Source of the DNA: Betaproteobacteria bacterium
Lineage (GTDB): Bacteria; Pseudomonadota; Gammaproteobacteria; Burkholderiales; Casimicrobiaceae
Length of the DNA: 7,242 nt
Reading direction: 5' to 3'
Assembly (NCBI GenBank): GCA_005888955.1
Contig: VBCS01000345.1
Coordinates: 1 to 7,242, forward strand
Part shown: piece by piece, positions 1-7,242 of the stretch
Numbering within the stretch: position 1 is the first letter of the stretch
How the letters are laid out: the number at the start of each line of letters is the position of its first letter
Notes under the pieces: model-generated
Database searches by the model: none
Told to the model about the DNA's origin: nothing
What the model saw: the letters and a program-made list of their open reading frames with translations, nothing else
Position numbers and translations under genes: made by a program

Positions 1-933
1 GGCTACGGCACCGATGCCGGCGGCACCTGCCAGCCGGGCAAGGACTCGACGCACGTCTATCCGCGCTTCTACCAGTTCGGAGCGGCGAGCTATGTCAACA
101 ACTACACCACGTCCGCGTTCCAGCGCGTCGATCTCGACATCGCAAAGCGCTTGACGGCGATGTATACCCACACCTGGATCAATTCCCTCGGCCAGACGAA
201 GACGGTCACGCGCAATTTCGACGAGGAGATGACCAACTACGCCAACTGGTTCGCGTACTACCGCACGCGCATCCAGGCGGTGAAGACGGTGACTTCGCTC
301 ACGTTCACCAACCTCGATGACCAGTATCGCGTCGGATTCCATACGCTTTCCAACGGACTGACGACGTCGACAGCCCAATCCGATCCGGCGACCTTCGTCA
401 ACGTCGCCGATTTCGACGCGACGCAAAAAACAGCGTTTGCGGGAGCAACCGACCCGATCATCCTGTCGTGTCAGAAGAACTGGCATATGCTCTTCACCGA
501 CGGCTTCACCAATCAGCCCGGCTTGCCGACTTCCCCCGCCGCCGATCAGGACGATACGGTGCCGACGCTGCCGGAGACCGTAACCGGCCTCACGGCGGGG
601 CAGCCGTGGCCGCATCCGTTCCGCGAGGATCCAAGTGCTTCGGCGTCGAACGCTGCGTCCGACTACGCGATGAAATACTGGGTCACCGACCTGCGCACGA
701 CCGGCGCAAATGCGACCGATAACGTGCCGGGGACGACCAAGGATCCGGCGACCTGGCAGCACTTGAACTTCGCGGCGATGTCGCTGGGCACGCAGGGCAA
801 GCTGCCGATTGCCAACCATCGCCGCGGGGACGCTGCAATGGCCGCAGCCGTACCCAACGGTCAACAAGCCGGACAACTCGGGCGTCGACGACCTCTGGCA
901 CGCGGCGACCAACGGCCGCGGGCGCTTCGTTAA
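1..933 (+). CDS. pilY1: PilY1-type pilus tip/assembly protein, upstream fragment (5' end outside window, frame broken)
   Basis: This is the middle part of a type IV pilus-associated PilY1 protein, an outer-surface or pilus-tip factor that supports pilus extension and adhesion. The frame is open from base 1 with no start, so the gene begins upstream; the first internal ATG (151) lies inside conserved sequence and is not the start. Recognisable PilY1 stretches are EEMTNYANWFAYYRTRIQ (about residues 75-95 of the window translation), YRVGFHTLSNG, and a later DYAMKYWVTDLRTTG followed by WQHLNFAAMSLGTQGKLPIAN. The N-terminal signal peptide and the von Willebrand A-like region found in some homologues would lie upstream and cannot be seen. 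After roughly base 818 this frame turns into Arg-rich nonsense and stops at 933, while the PilY1 sequence continues in the +1-shifted frame. The real protein therefore ends its frame-1 part near IAN. Identification is secure; the break may be mutation or sequencing error. Confidence 0.88.
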   Translation, partial: GYGTDAGGTCQPGKDSTHVYPRFYQFGAASYVNNYTTSAFQRVDLDIAKRLTAMYTHTWINSLGQTKTVTRNFDEEMTNYANWFAYYRTRIQAVKTVTSLTFTNLDDQYRVGFHTLSNGLTTSTAQSDPATFVNVADFDATQKTAFAGATDPIILSCQKNWHMLFTDGFTNQPGLPTSPAADQDDTVPTLPETVTGLTAGQPWPHPFREDPSASASNAASDYAMKYWVTDLRTTGANATDNVPGTTKDPATWQHLNFAAMSLGTQGKLPIANHRRGDAAMAAAVPNGQQAGQLGRRRPLARGDQRPRALR

Positions 934-2911
934 CGCGCAGTCGGCCGACGAGCTCAAGCTCGGCATGGGACAGATCCTGCAGGACATCACCAACCAGGCC
1001 GGGGCGCGTGCTGGTGTAGGTTTCGCAAGCAGCTCGATCTCGCTTTCCAACCACGCGGTCTATCAGGTGACGTTCCAGCCCGGATGGGCCGGTACGCTGT
1101 CCAAGATCGACATCGACCCGGTAACCGGGGTCGCGAATCCAGTGCCCATCTGGGAGGCGGCGCAACAGCTTCACAATCAGTTGACCATCCTTCCTCCGCC
1201 GGATGACACGCCGTGGTTCACGAAGCGGAAGATCTTCACTACCAACGATTCCGGCACTGGCGTGCCGTTCCTCTGGGCGAACCTCTCGGGGGCGCAGCAG
1301 GACTCGCTGGCGCCGGGACTGCCGGCGGTCGGCCAGGCGGTGCTCGAGTACCTGCGCGGCAACCCGACGAACGAGGGCGTGGCGCTCGGGCAGTTCCGGG
1401 TCCGGGCGACCGGATCCTTCGGCGAGAACTTCTTGGGCGACATCGTCGACTCGCAAGCCGTTTACGTCGGGCCGCCGAACTTTCCTTACCTTGATGGCAA
1501 TGATCCCGGCTATTCGGGCTTTGTCACGAGCATGAGCGGTCGTGCGAAGCGCATATACGCCGGCGCCAACGACGGCATGCTGCATGCGTTCGACGACGCC
1601 ACCGGCAACGAGGCCTGGGCGTACATTCCGCATGACCTGTACCGTCCCGACAGTACCGGCCTGGGCGCGCTCGCGTATCAGGACGGTGCGCTACCGCCGT
1701 TCCGCCATCACTACTACGTCGACTCGACGCCACGGATCTACGACGCTAACTTCGGCGGCGGCAGCTCCGACTGGCACTCGCTGCTGGTCGGCGGTCTCGG
1801 CAAGGGCGGCAAGTCGTACTACGCGCTCGACGTCACGGCGCCGGCGAGCATCATCGATGAGACGGCCGCGGCCACGCAGTATCTGTGGACGTTCACCGAC
1901 GCCGACATGGGATACAGCTTCGGCCGGCCGATGCTCGCCAAGACGCGCGCTTTCGGCGGCGCCTGGCTCATGGTCGTCGCCGCGGGCTACGACAACCCCA
2001 GCGGCATGGGCACGATTTATTTCGTCGATGCCAAGACCGGCGCATTGAAGAAGAAGATGACCACCGGCTTCGGTACGTCGACGAGCCCCTCGGGTCTCGC
2101 GCACATCGCGGGCTACACCAAGGACTTCCACAACCAGCTCATCGAACAGATCTACGGCGGCGACCTGTACGGCAACTTCTGGCGCTTCGATGTCTCGGAT
2201 GCGAATCCGGCCAACTGGACCGTGGACAAGCTGGCGTATTTCACCGATCCGGGCGGCAATCCGCAGCCGGTGACCACGCCGCCGCAGATCGAGGTCGATA
2301 TCGCCAATGGCGTGGATCGCTGGGTGTTCATCGGAACCGGCCGCTTGCTCGACGAGACCGACATCACCAATACGTCCATCGCGAATCAGCAACAGACGTT
2401 CTACGCGATCCGCGACGGCACGACGACCGTGCCGAACCCGATCGTCGCCGCGCTGCAGCCGCGGACGGACTTCGTCGCCCTGACGGACAAGCTCAACGGC
2501 CTGTCGGCGAAGCCCGCCAAGGGCTGGTACGACGACCTGCCGGCGGGCGAGCGGATGATCACTGGAGTGCAAGCGGCGCTGGGGGTCGTTGCGTATGTCG
2601 GCACCTCGCCGCAGGACAACCCCTGCCTGACCGGCTTGCCGGCCACGCTTTACGTGCGGGAGTTTGCGCTCGGCGATTCGCTGCTCACCGACGCGGGCGG
2701 TAACCCTGTCGTCGGCATTTCCGAGGTGCAGGGCGCGGTCGGTCTCGACATCGCGATTTTCAGCGATTCGACCGGACCGCAATCGGCGTCCTCGCTGGAC
2801 ATCCGCATCGCGATCACCCCGGCAACGGGCGCGCCCCCCATCTTCAAGCGCATCGAACTGCCGGCGGTTCTCGCGGCGCGCCGGATGTCGTGGCGACTGC
2901 TGGGACAATAG
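809..2911 (+). CDS. pilY1: PilY1-type pilus tip/assembly protein, C-terminal beta-propeller fragment
   Basis: This continues the same pilY1 gene in the next frame. The nominal TTG at 809 has no ribosome site and is only where the frame opens; real homology begins near IAAGTLQWPQPYP. The fragment holds the conserved DDLWHAATNGRGRFVNAQ (residues 27-44 of this piece), a beta-rich segment with QVTFQPGWAGTLSKI, then the PilY1 C-terminal beta-propeller from about residue 245. Propeller hallmarks are RIYAGANDGMLHAFD, YYVDSTPRIYDA, HSLLVGGLGKGGKSYYALDV, the FGRPML strand, AAGYDNPSG, and YGGDLYGNFWRFDV (449-462). It ends with GWYDDLPAGERMITG and a C-terminal RRMSWRLLGQ, typical family endings. The DxNxDxxxD calcium loop of Pseudomonas aeruginosa PilY1, which lies just before the YxGDLxGNxWRFD strand, is not present. 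A terminator 27 bases after the stop suggests this is the last gene of its operon, where minor pilins (pilV/W/X) are commonly found upstream. Family assignment is very sure. Confidence 0.93.
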   Translation: MPTIAAGTLQWPQPYPTVNKPDNSGVDDLWHAATNGRGRFVNAQSADELKLGMGQILQDITNQAGARAGVGFASSSISLSNHAVYQVTFQPGWAGTLSKIDIDPVTGVANPVPIWEAAQQLHNQLTILPPPDDTPWFTKRKIFTTNDSGTGVPFLWANLSGAQQDSLAPGLPAVGQAVLEYLRGNPTNEGVALGQFRVRATGSFGENFLGDIVDSQAVYVGPPNFPYLDGNDPGYSGFVTSMSGRAKRIYAGANDGMLHAFDDATGNEAWAYIPHDLYRPDSTGLGALAYQDGALPPFRHHYYVDSTPRIYDANFGGGSSDWHSLLVGGLGKGGKSYYALDVTAPASIIDETAAATQYLWTFTDADMGYSFGRPMLAKTRAFGGAWLMVVAAGYDNPSGMGTIYFVDAKTGALKKKMTTGFGTSTSPSGLAHIAGYTKDFHNQLIEQIYGGDLYGNFWRFDVSDANPANWTVDKLAYFTDPGGNPQPVTTPPQIEVDIANGVDRWVFIGTGRLLDETDITNTSIANQQQTFYAIRDGTTTVPNPIVAALQPRTDFVALTDKLNGLSAKPAKGWYDDLPAGERMITGVQAALGVVAYVGTSPQDNPCLTGLPATLYVREFALGDSLLTDAGGNPVVGISEVQGAVGLDIAIFSDSTGPQSASSLDIRIAITPATGAPPIFKRIELPAVLAARRMSWRLLGQ

Positions 2912-2938
2912 GCGCAAGTAACGCCCCTGATATGCGGC

Positions 2939-2974
2939 AACGGCCTCTCCGCCCAAGCGGAGGGGCCGTTTGTT
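2939..2974 (+). terminator. Rho-independent terminator after pilY1
   Basis: A 14-bp stem pairs 2939-2952 with 2957-2970 around a CCAA loop, with a single G-U wobble and very high GC content. It is followed by TTGTT, giving a short U-rich tail. It begins 27 bases after the pilY1 stop codon and before the TonB-family gene. This indicates that pilY1 ends a transcription unit and that the next gene has its own promoter or depends on readthrough. The tail has one G, so efficiency is uncertain. Confidence 0.85.
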
Positions 2975-2990
2975 CGATGCAACCGGACCC

Positions 2991-2995
2991 GAGGG
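2991..2995 (+). promoter_or_regulatory. Likely ribosome binding site of the TonB-family gene
   Basis: GAGGG lies 10 bases before the GTG at 3006. It is the only purine-rich Shine-Dalgarno-like run near the gene start. It favours GTG 3006 over the upstream in-frame TTG codons at 2970 (inside the terminator stem) and 2997 (only one base after the GAGGG). Confidence 0.5.
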
Positions 2996-3005
2996 CTTGA
3001 TCGCC

Positions 3006-3785
3006 GTGGCAGTCGCTATCGCTCTGGACGACGGTGCGACTCGACGCGCGCGCGAGCGCCGATTGTCGATCGCCATCGGCGTGTCGCTTTTGGTTCACGC
3101 CATCACCATCGCTTCGCTTCGCGGCCTGCTGCCGACGGTCTACAGCTACGCGCAGGGCGGCACGGGAAGCTTCACCGCGCTGCAGGCAGTGCTCGCCGGG
3201 CCGAAGAGCGAACCCGCGCCGGCGGAGCAAACCGAGCCTGAGCCGGCGATCGACCCGGGCCTGCTCCTGCCGCCGGGCGCGAACCCGATCGAGTCAGCGA
3301 TCCAGCGGCCGCCGCCGCAGACCGCGCCGATACCCGGCGGCGGGCCGATCAGGAGTGGCCCGAGCAGCCCCGATGTCAGCGTTGCAGTGGGCTTGATCGA
3401 CGATCCTGCCCGGCTCGGCCCGGATTACGTCGCCCGGCTCGCGCAGCGCTTTCCGCAGCGCGTGTCGAAGACACCGCTTCTCCTCGGATCGCCGATCGTC
3501 ATGTATCCAGCGGCCGCGATGGCGGCCGGCGCCGAAAGGCGCATTGCGGCGCTGCTCACCGTGGATGCGAACGGCCGGATCGTGGATTCGCAGCTGGTCC
3601 CGGACGATCCCCTGTTCGGCCCGGTCGTGCAGGACGCGCTCAAGGATGCCCAGTTCACGCCGGCGGAGATCGACACGACGACTGTGCCTTACTGGGCGAT
3701 ACTCGAGTTCGTCTTCACGCTCGAGCGCCCCAGCGCGCCCGCGCCCAGGCGTGCGGGTCCCGCGAGTGCGTCGATTGTGCGTTAG
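3006..3785 (+). CDS. TonB-family energy transducer-like protein
   Basis: The protein has 259 residues if translation starts at GTG 3006. Its layout is that of TonB: a short charged cytoplasmic N-terminus (ATRRARERR), one membrane segment at about residues 21-42, a Pro/Glu-rich linker at about 65-120, and a C-terminal domain at about 161-239. The membrane segment contains S27-x-x-x-H31, the same spacing as the Ser/His pair in the TonB anchor that is needed for coupling to ExbB/ExbD. The C-terminal domain shows the TonB pattern: an MYP start, a basic strand (ERRIAALLTVDANGRIVDSQLV), a helix (PVVQDALKDAQFTPA) and a final strand (YWAILEFVFTL). TonB proteins span the periplasm and pass proton-motive energy to outer-membrane receptors. 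No exbB, exbD or receptor gene lies in the window, so the partner is unknown. A role tied to the pilus is possible but has no direct support. Its stop codon TAG is part of the 4-bp target duplication of the neighbouring element. The family is fairly certain; the exact start is less so. Confidence 0.82.
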   Translation: MAVAIALDDGATRRARERRLSIAIGVSLLVHAITIASLRGLLPTVYSYAQGGTGSFTALQAVLAGPKSEPAPAEQTEPEPAIDPGLLLPPGANPIESAIQRPPPQTAPIPGGGPIRSGPSSPDVSVAVGLIDDPARLGPDYVARLAQRFPQRVSKTPLLLGSPIVMYPAAAMAAGAERRIAALLTVDANGRIVDSQLVPDDPLFGPVVQDALKDAQFTPAEIDTTTVPYWAILEFVFTLERPSAPAPRRAGPASASIVR

Positions 3786-3805
3786 GGAACCTCTGCATAA
3801 GCCCC
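3786..3805 (+). repeat. Left terminal inverted repeat of the MITE-like element
   Basis: GGAACCTCTGCATAAGCCCC matches the reverse complement of 4041-4060 at 18 of 20 positions; the two differences are T/C at base 13 and C/T at base 17. It directly follows the TTAG duplication that contains the stop codon of the TonB-family gene. Confidence 0.85.
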
Positions 3806-3816
3806 ACGCGGATCGC

Positions 3817-3920
3817 GTTGCGAGCGAAATCGGGATGATCGCGCGAAGCGCGACGAAGGTCGTAGCTTGGACTACGATGCCGAGGAGCGCGACAAAGCGA
3901 GCGCCCGATTTCGCCGCAAC
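3817..3920. repeat. Left internal hairpin domain of the MITE-like element
   Basis: Arms 3817-3834 and 3904-3920 pair over 17 bp with a single bulged A at 3823 (GCGAAATCGGG against CCCGATTTCGC at the core). The enclosed loop holds two smaller hairpins: TCGCGC-GAA-GCGCGA at 3839-3853, and TCGTAG/CTACGA at 3860-3877 with a 6-base loop. The domain would fold as a branched structure in RNA or single-stranded DNA. Confidence 0.7.
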
Positions 3921-3928
3921 CCGCATGG

Positions 3929-4030
3929 GATGGGGCTTTTCGGGCGGTCTGCGGCGTTGCTCGACTTGCGAATAAGCCGAGCTATTCGCTGCGCCTCGCG
4001 CCTTGCATCCCATCCCGAAAAGCCTCCATC
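3929..4030. repeat. Right internal hairpin domain of the MITE-like element
   Basis: Arms 3929-3944 (GATGGGGCTTTTCGGG) and 4014-4030 pair over 16 bp with one bulged base. Inside lies a second hairpin: GCGAATA at 3968-3974 pairs with TATTCGC at 3983-3989. Together with the left domain and the terminal repeats this gives the element a two-lobed folded form. Confidence 0.7.
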
Positions 4031-4040
4031 GCGACTGTGC

Positions 4041-4060
4041 GGGACTTGTGCAGAGGTTCC
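4041..4060 (-). repeat. Right terminal inverted repeat of the MITE-like element
   Basis: Read on the minus strand this is GGAACCTCTGCACAAGTCCC, matching the left end at 18 of 20 bases. It is immediately followed by TTAG (4061-4064), the second copy of the target duplication, whose TTA is the reverse complement of the mmsA stop codon TAA. Confidence 0.85.
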
Positions 4061-4386
4061 TTAGCCCAACGTCGGCAGATGAAATCCCGGCGCCGCGCTG
4101 CCGTCGTCGGGCCAGCGCGTGGTCACCGCCTTGCCGCGCGTATAGAAGCGCACGCCATCCATGCCGTGGACGTGCAAGTCCCCGAATAGTGAGTTGCGCC
4201 AGCCGCCGAAGGAATAGAACGCCATCGGGACCGGGATCGGCACGTTGATGCCGACCATGCCGACCTCGACGTGCTGCTGGAAGTGGCGTGCGGCATAGCC
4301 CGAGCGGGTGAAGAGCGCAGCGCCGTTGGCGTACCGGTTCGCATTGATCAGCGCAATGGCCTCTTCCAGAGATTCGCTGCGCACGA

Positions 4387-5517
<1,131 letters not shown>

Positions 5518-5523
5518 GGGGTG

Positions 5524-5528
5524 CTCCT
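5524..5528 (-). promoter_or_regulatory. Ribosome binding site of mmsA
   Basis: AGGAG on the minus strand lies six bases before ATG 5517, in the 42-base gap between ribE and mmsA. It fixes the mmsA start. No convincing promoter or terminator is visible in that short gap, consistent with cotranscription from the rib genes. Confidence 0.75.
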
Positions 5529-5559
5529 CGTCTCGAGGCCCGGGGCACGCGCGGCACGC

Positions 5560-6156
5560 TTACACGGCTTCGTGCAAGCGCGCGACGTAACGCGCCACTA
5601 GGTCGACTTCGAGATTGACTCGCGCACCGCGTGTCAGTTCACGCAGTGTCGTTGCCGTCAGTGTATGCGGGATCAGATTCACCGCAAAGTGCCGCTGCGC
5701 CACGGTGTTGACGGTCAGGCTGACGCCGTCGACGGCGACCGACCCTTTGGGCGCGATGAAGCGCAGCAGCGCCACGGGCGCCTCGATCTCGAGCACCCGG
5801 CTTCCGTCGGCGGCCCCGACGACCTCGGCCCGAATCACGCTGCCGATGCCGTCGACGTGGCCGCTGACGAGATGCCCTCCCAATCGATCCGACAGCCGCA
5901 ACGCCGGCTCCAGATTCACCCTGCCGGTGCGATCCAGGCCCGTCGTGCACGAGAGCGTCTCGGCCGACACGTCGAAACAGAGCCGGTCGCGCTCGACGGC
6001 GACGACGGTCAGGCAGCACCCTGCCACCGCGATGCTGTCGCCCGCCTTGACGCCGTCGACGCCCAGCGCAGCCGCCTCGACGGCGATGCGCAGGCCATCG
6101 CCGTGAGGCGTCGCGCTGGCGATGCGGCCGACGGCCTGCACGATGCCGGTGAACAC
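5560..6156 (-). CDS. ribE: Riboflavin synthase, alpha subunit type
   Basis: The enzyme dismutates two molecules of 6,7-dimethyl-8-ribityllumazine into riboflavin and a pyrimidinedione, the last step of riboflavin synthesis. The 198-residue length is normal for the two-barrel family. Motifs seen are the N-terminal MFTGIVQ, the first barrel with CCLTVV (C48) and FDVSAETL, the hinge DRLGGHLVSGHVDG (91-103), and the second barrel with KGSVAVDGVSLTVN (S146), NLIPHTLTATTL and VNLEVDLVARY (D185). S41, C48, H100, S146 and D185 fall where the conserved ligand-site residues of the family lie. The start is GTG 6156, with AGGAG eight bases before it. It overlaps the ribD stop by one base (TAGTG), indicating translational coupling. 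Named ribC or ribE depending on species. There is no sign of damage. Confidence 0.96.
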   Translation of the reverse strand: MFTGIVQAVGRIASATPHGDGLRIAVEAAALGVDGVKAGDSIAVAGCCLTVVAVERDRLCFDVSAETLSCTTGLDRTGRVNLEPALRLSDRLGGHLVSGHVDGIGSVIRAEVVGAADGSRVLEIEAPVALLRFIAPKGSVAVDGVSLTVNTVAQRHFAVNLIPHTLTATTLRELTRGARVNLEVDLVARYVARLHEAV

Positions 6157-7242
6157 TACGCTTTCTCCTGCGACACACGCGCCAGCACGCGCCAGTCGTC
6201 GCCGATACGGGCAACTTCGCGTATGCGCAATTGCACGCGTTGCGCGAGCAACGAAAGCGGCGACGGCAGCGCGAACATGCCGCGCGCCGGGTCGCCGAGA
6301 AGGCAGGGCGCGAGATAGAGCAGCAGCTCGTCGACCAGCCCCGCGGCCAGCAATGCGCCGTTGAGCTTGGCACCGGCCTCCACGTGCAGCTCGTTGACGC
6401 CACGCTCGGCGAGAAGGCCTAGCATCGCGGCGAGGTCGACCCGGCCATCGGGTCCCGGAAGGTGCACGTGCTCAACGTTCTCCGGCCACGCGAGCTGCGG
6501 CGTAGCGGCGGAAACGAGGATTACCTCTCCGCCGTCGAGGACACGCGCACGTGCGGGCAGTTGACCGTGGCGATCGACGATGACCTTCAGCGGTTGCCGC
6601 GAGGTCTCGACTTCTCTCAACGTCAATCGCGGATCGTCCTGCAGCACCGTGCCGATGCCGGTCAGGATCGCGCACGAGCGAGCCCGCCAGCGGTGCCCGT
6701 CCGCACGCGCGGCTGGCCCCGTGATCCATTGACTCGCGCCGTTGTCGAGAGCCGTCTTGCCATCCAGGCTCGCCGCCATTTTCACGCGAAGCCAGGGGCG
6801 GCCCGCGGTGATGCGCTTGATCCATCCCGCGTTGAGCTCGTGCGCATCGTCCTCGCAAAGACCGTATTCGACGGCGATGCCCGCCGCGGCAAGCCGCTCC
6901 CCGCCCCGGGATGCAATCGCGTTCGGATCGCGCATGGCGGCCACCACGCGGCCTATCCCGGCGGCGAGCAAGCCGTCGGTGCACGGCGGCGTGCGCCCGT
7001 AATGGTTGCACGGCTCCAGGGTCACGTAGAGCGTCGCGCCGGGTGTCGCTTCGCCGCGCGCTTTCGCATCCGCGAGCGCTCGAATCTCGGCGTGAGCTTC
7101 GCCGGCGCGCTCGTGCCAACCCTCGCCGATCACGCGTCCATCGCGGACGAGGACGCAGCCCACGCGCGGATTCGGGGTCGCCGTGAACAATCCGCGCGCG
7201 GCGAGATCGAGTGCGCGCCGCATGCACTCGCGATCGCGGTCG
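6156..7242 (-). CDS. ribD: Bifunctional riboflavin biosynthesis deaminase/reductase RibD (5' end outside window)
   Basis: RibD deaminates the pyrimidine product of GTP cyclohydrolase II and then reduces its ribosyl side chain with NADPH. Domain order is the usual one. The N-terminal zinc deaminase contains TPNPRVGCVLV, HAE (H44, E46 counted from the ATG at 7223) and PCNHYGRTPPC (C72, C81) as zinc and catalytic residues. The C-terminal reductase starts near PWLRVKMAASLDGKTAL and includes SQWITGPAARADGHRWRA, GIGTVLQDDPRLTLR and NELHVEAGAKLNGALL. The ATG at 7223 is not the start: the frame stays open to the window edge and reads DRDREC before it, matching the family's DREFMxRAL N-terminus. Only a few residues should therefore be missing. 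It ends SQEKA with TAG overlapping the ribE start. There is no internal damage. Confidence 0.96.
   Translation of the reverse strand, partial: DRDRECMRRALDLAARGLFTATPNPRVGCVLVRDGRVIGEGWHERAGEAHAEIRALADAKARGEATPGATLYVTLEPCNHYGRTPPCTDGLLAAGIGRVVAAMRDPNAIASRGGERLAAAGIAVEYGLCEDDAHELNAGWIKRITAGRPWLRVKMAASLDGKTALDNGASQWITGPAARADGHRWRARSCAILTGIGTVLQDDPRLTLREVETSRQPLKVIVDRHGQLPARARVLDGGEVILVSAATPQLAWPENVEHVHLPGPDGRVDLAAMLGLLAERGVNELHVEAGAKLNGALLAAGLVDELLLYLAPCLLGDPARGMFALPSPLSLLAQRVQLRIREVARIGDDWRVLARVSQEKA
6165..6169 (-). promoter_or_regulatory. Ribosome binding site of ribE, inside the end of ribD
   Basis: AGGAG on the minus strand lies eight bases before the GTG at 6156, within the last codons of ribD. 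It supports GTG 6156 as the ribE start and, with the one-base TAGTG overlap, supports translational coupling of ribD and ribE. Confidence 0.75.

Larger units (their letters stand above)
3786..4060. mobile_element. MITE-like non-autonomous element, 275 bp, with IS5-type target duplication
   Basis: The segment is bounded by imperfect 20-bp terminal inverted repeats (18/20 matching) starting GGAACCTCTGCA. It is flanked on both sides by TTAG (3782-3785 and 4061-4064), a 4-bp direct repeat. TTAG fits the YTAR-like target preferred by IS5-group elements, whose ends also begin GGAA and have CAAG-like inner sequence; linking it to that family is inference. The interior holds no plausible gene and is built from two hairpin domains, typical of miniature inverted-repeat elements moved by a transposase encoded elsewhere. 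It fills the whole gap between the convergent TonB-family and mmsA genes, and may act as a two-way transcription barrier between them. Other copies would be expected elsewhere in the genome. Confidence 0.8.

Noticed and set aside
806..830. Programmed +1 ribosomal frameshift in pilY1
   Set aside because: No shift-prone rare or stop codon at the junction and no internal Shine-Dalgarno-like stimulator; no precedent in the family that I know of. Mutation or consensus error is simpler.
820..834. RGD integrin-binding-like motif in pilY1
   Set aside because: The RGD is read in frame 1 after the frame break, where the sequence no longer matches the family; in the true frame it does not exist.
2970..3005. 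Longer TonB-family start at TTG 2970 (or TTG 2997)
   Set aside because: TTG 2970 is the last pair of the terminator stem and has no ribosome site; TTG 2997 sits only one base after GAGGG. GTG 3006 has workable spacing and still leaves a normal cytoplasmic N-terminus.
1691..3076. 461-codon open frame on the minus strand opposite pilY1
   Set aside because: It is an Arg-rich frame without recognisable motifs, mirrors a clearly conserved coding strand, and crosses the terminator. It is a high-GC shadow.
3867..4064. 65-codon open frame inside the MITE-like element
   Set aside because: No ribosome site, composition set by the palindromes, ends in the target duplication; no similarity to a transposase is visible.
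5518..5559. FMN riboswitch or separate promoter between ribE and mmsA
   Set aside because: The gap is only 42 bases, far too short for an FMN riboswitch, and shows no clear -35/-10 pair.

Overview
This 7.2 kb window is chromosomal DNA of a high-GC Gram-negative bacterium. A long PilY1-type pilus tip protein, a TonB-type protein and a GTG-started ribE fused head-to-tail with ribD together suggest a betaproteobacterium, perhaps Rhodocyclales or Burkholderiales. That placement is inference; no marker gene here fixes the taxon.

Layout, left to right. Positions 1-2911 (+) hold the end of pilY1, whose 5' end lies outside the window. Its reading frame is broken near 812-825, so it reads as two overlapping pieces. 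A strong hairpin terminator follows (2939-2974). A TonB-family protein is encoded at 3006-3785 (+). Positions 3786-4060 hold a 275-bp non-coding MITE-like element with 20-bp terminal inverted repeats (18/20 matching), flanked by a 4-bp TTAG duplication. On the minus strand, 5517-4061 is mmsA (methylmalonate-semialdehyde dehydrogenase), broken near 4470 by an apparent out-of-frame deletion. Next are ribE (riboflavin synthase, 6156-5560) and ribD (bifunctional deaminase/reductase, from beyond 7242 to 6156).

The two halves face each other. The plus-strand half concerns the cell surface: type IV pilus assembly/adhesion and energy transduction across the periplasm. The minus-strand half is metabolic: ribD and ribE are translationally coupled (TAGTG stop/start overlap) and supply two steps of riboflavin synthesis, with mmsA following 42 nt later in the same direction.

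The most interesting structure is the MITE-like element. It sits exactly between the stop codons of the two convergent genes. Removing it together with one TTAG copy leaves the + strand TAG and the - strand TAA overlapping by two bases, so the target duplication restored a stop codon to each gene. The element contains two nested hairpin domains. Two of the five genes are frame-disrupted, which means either local gene decay or draft-assembly errors. I see no clearly new multi-gene system here.
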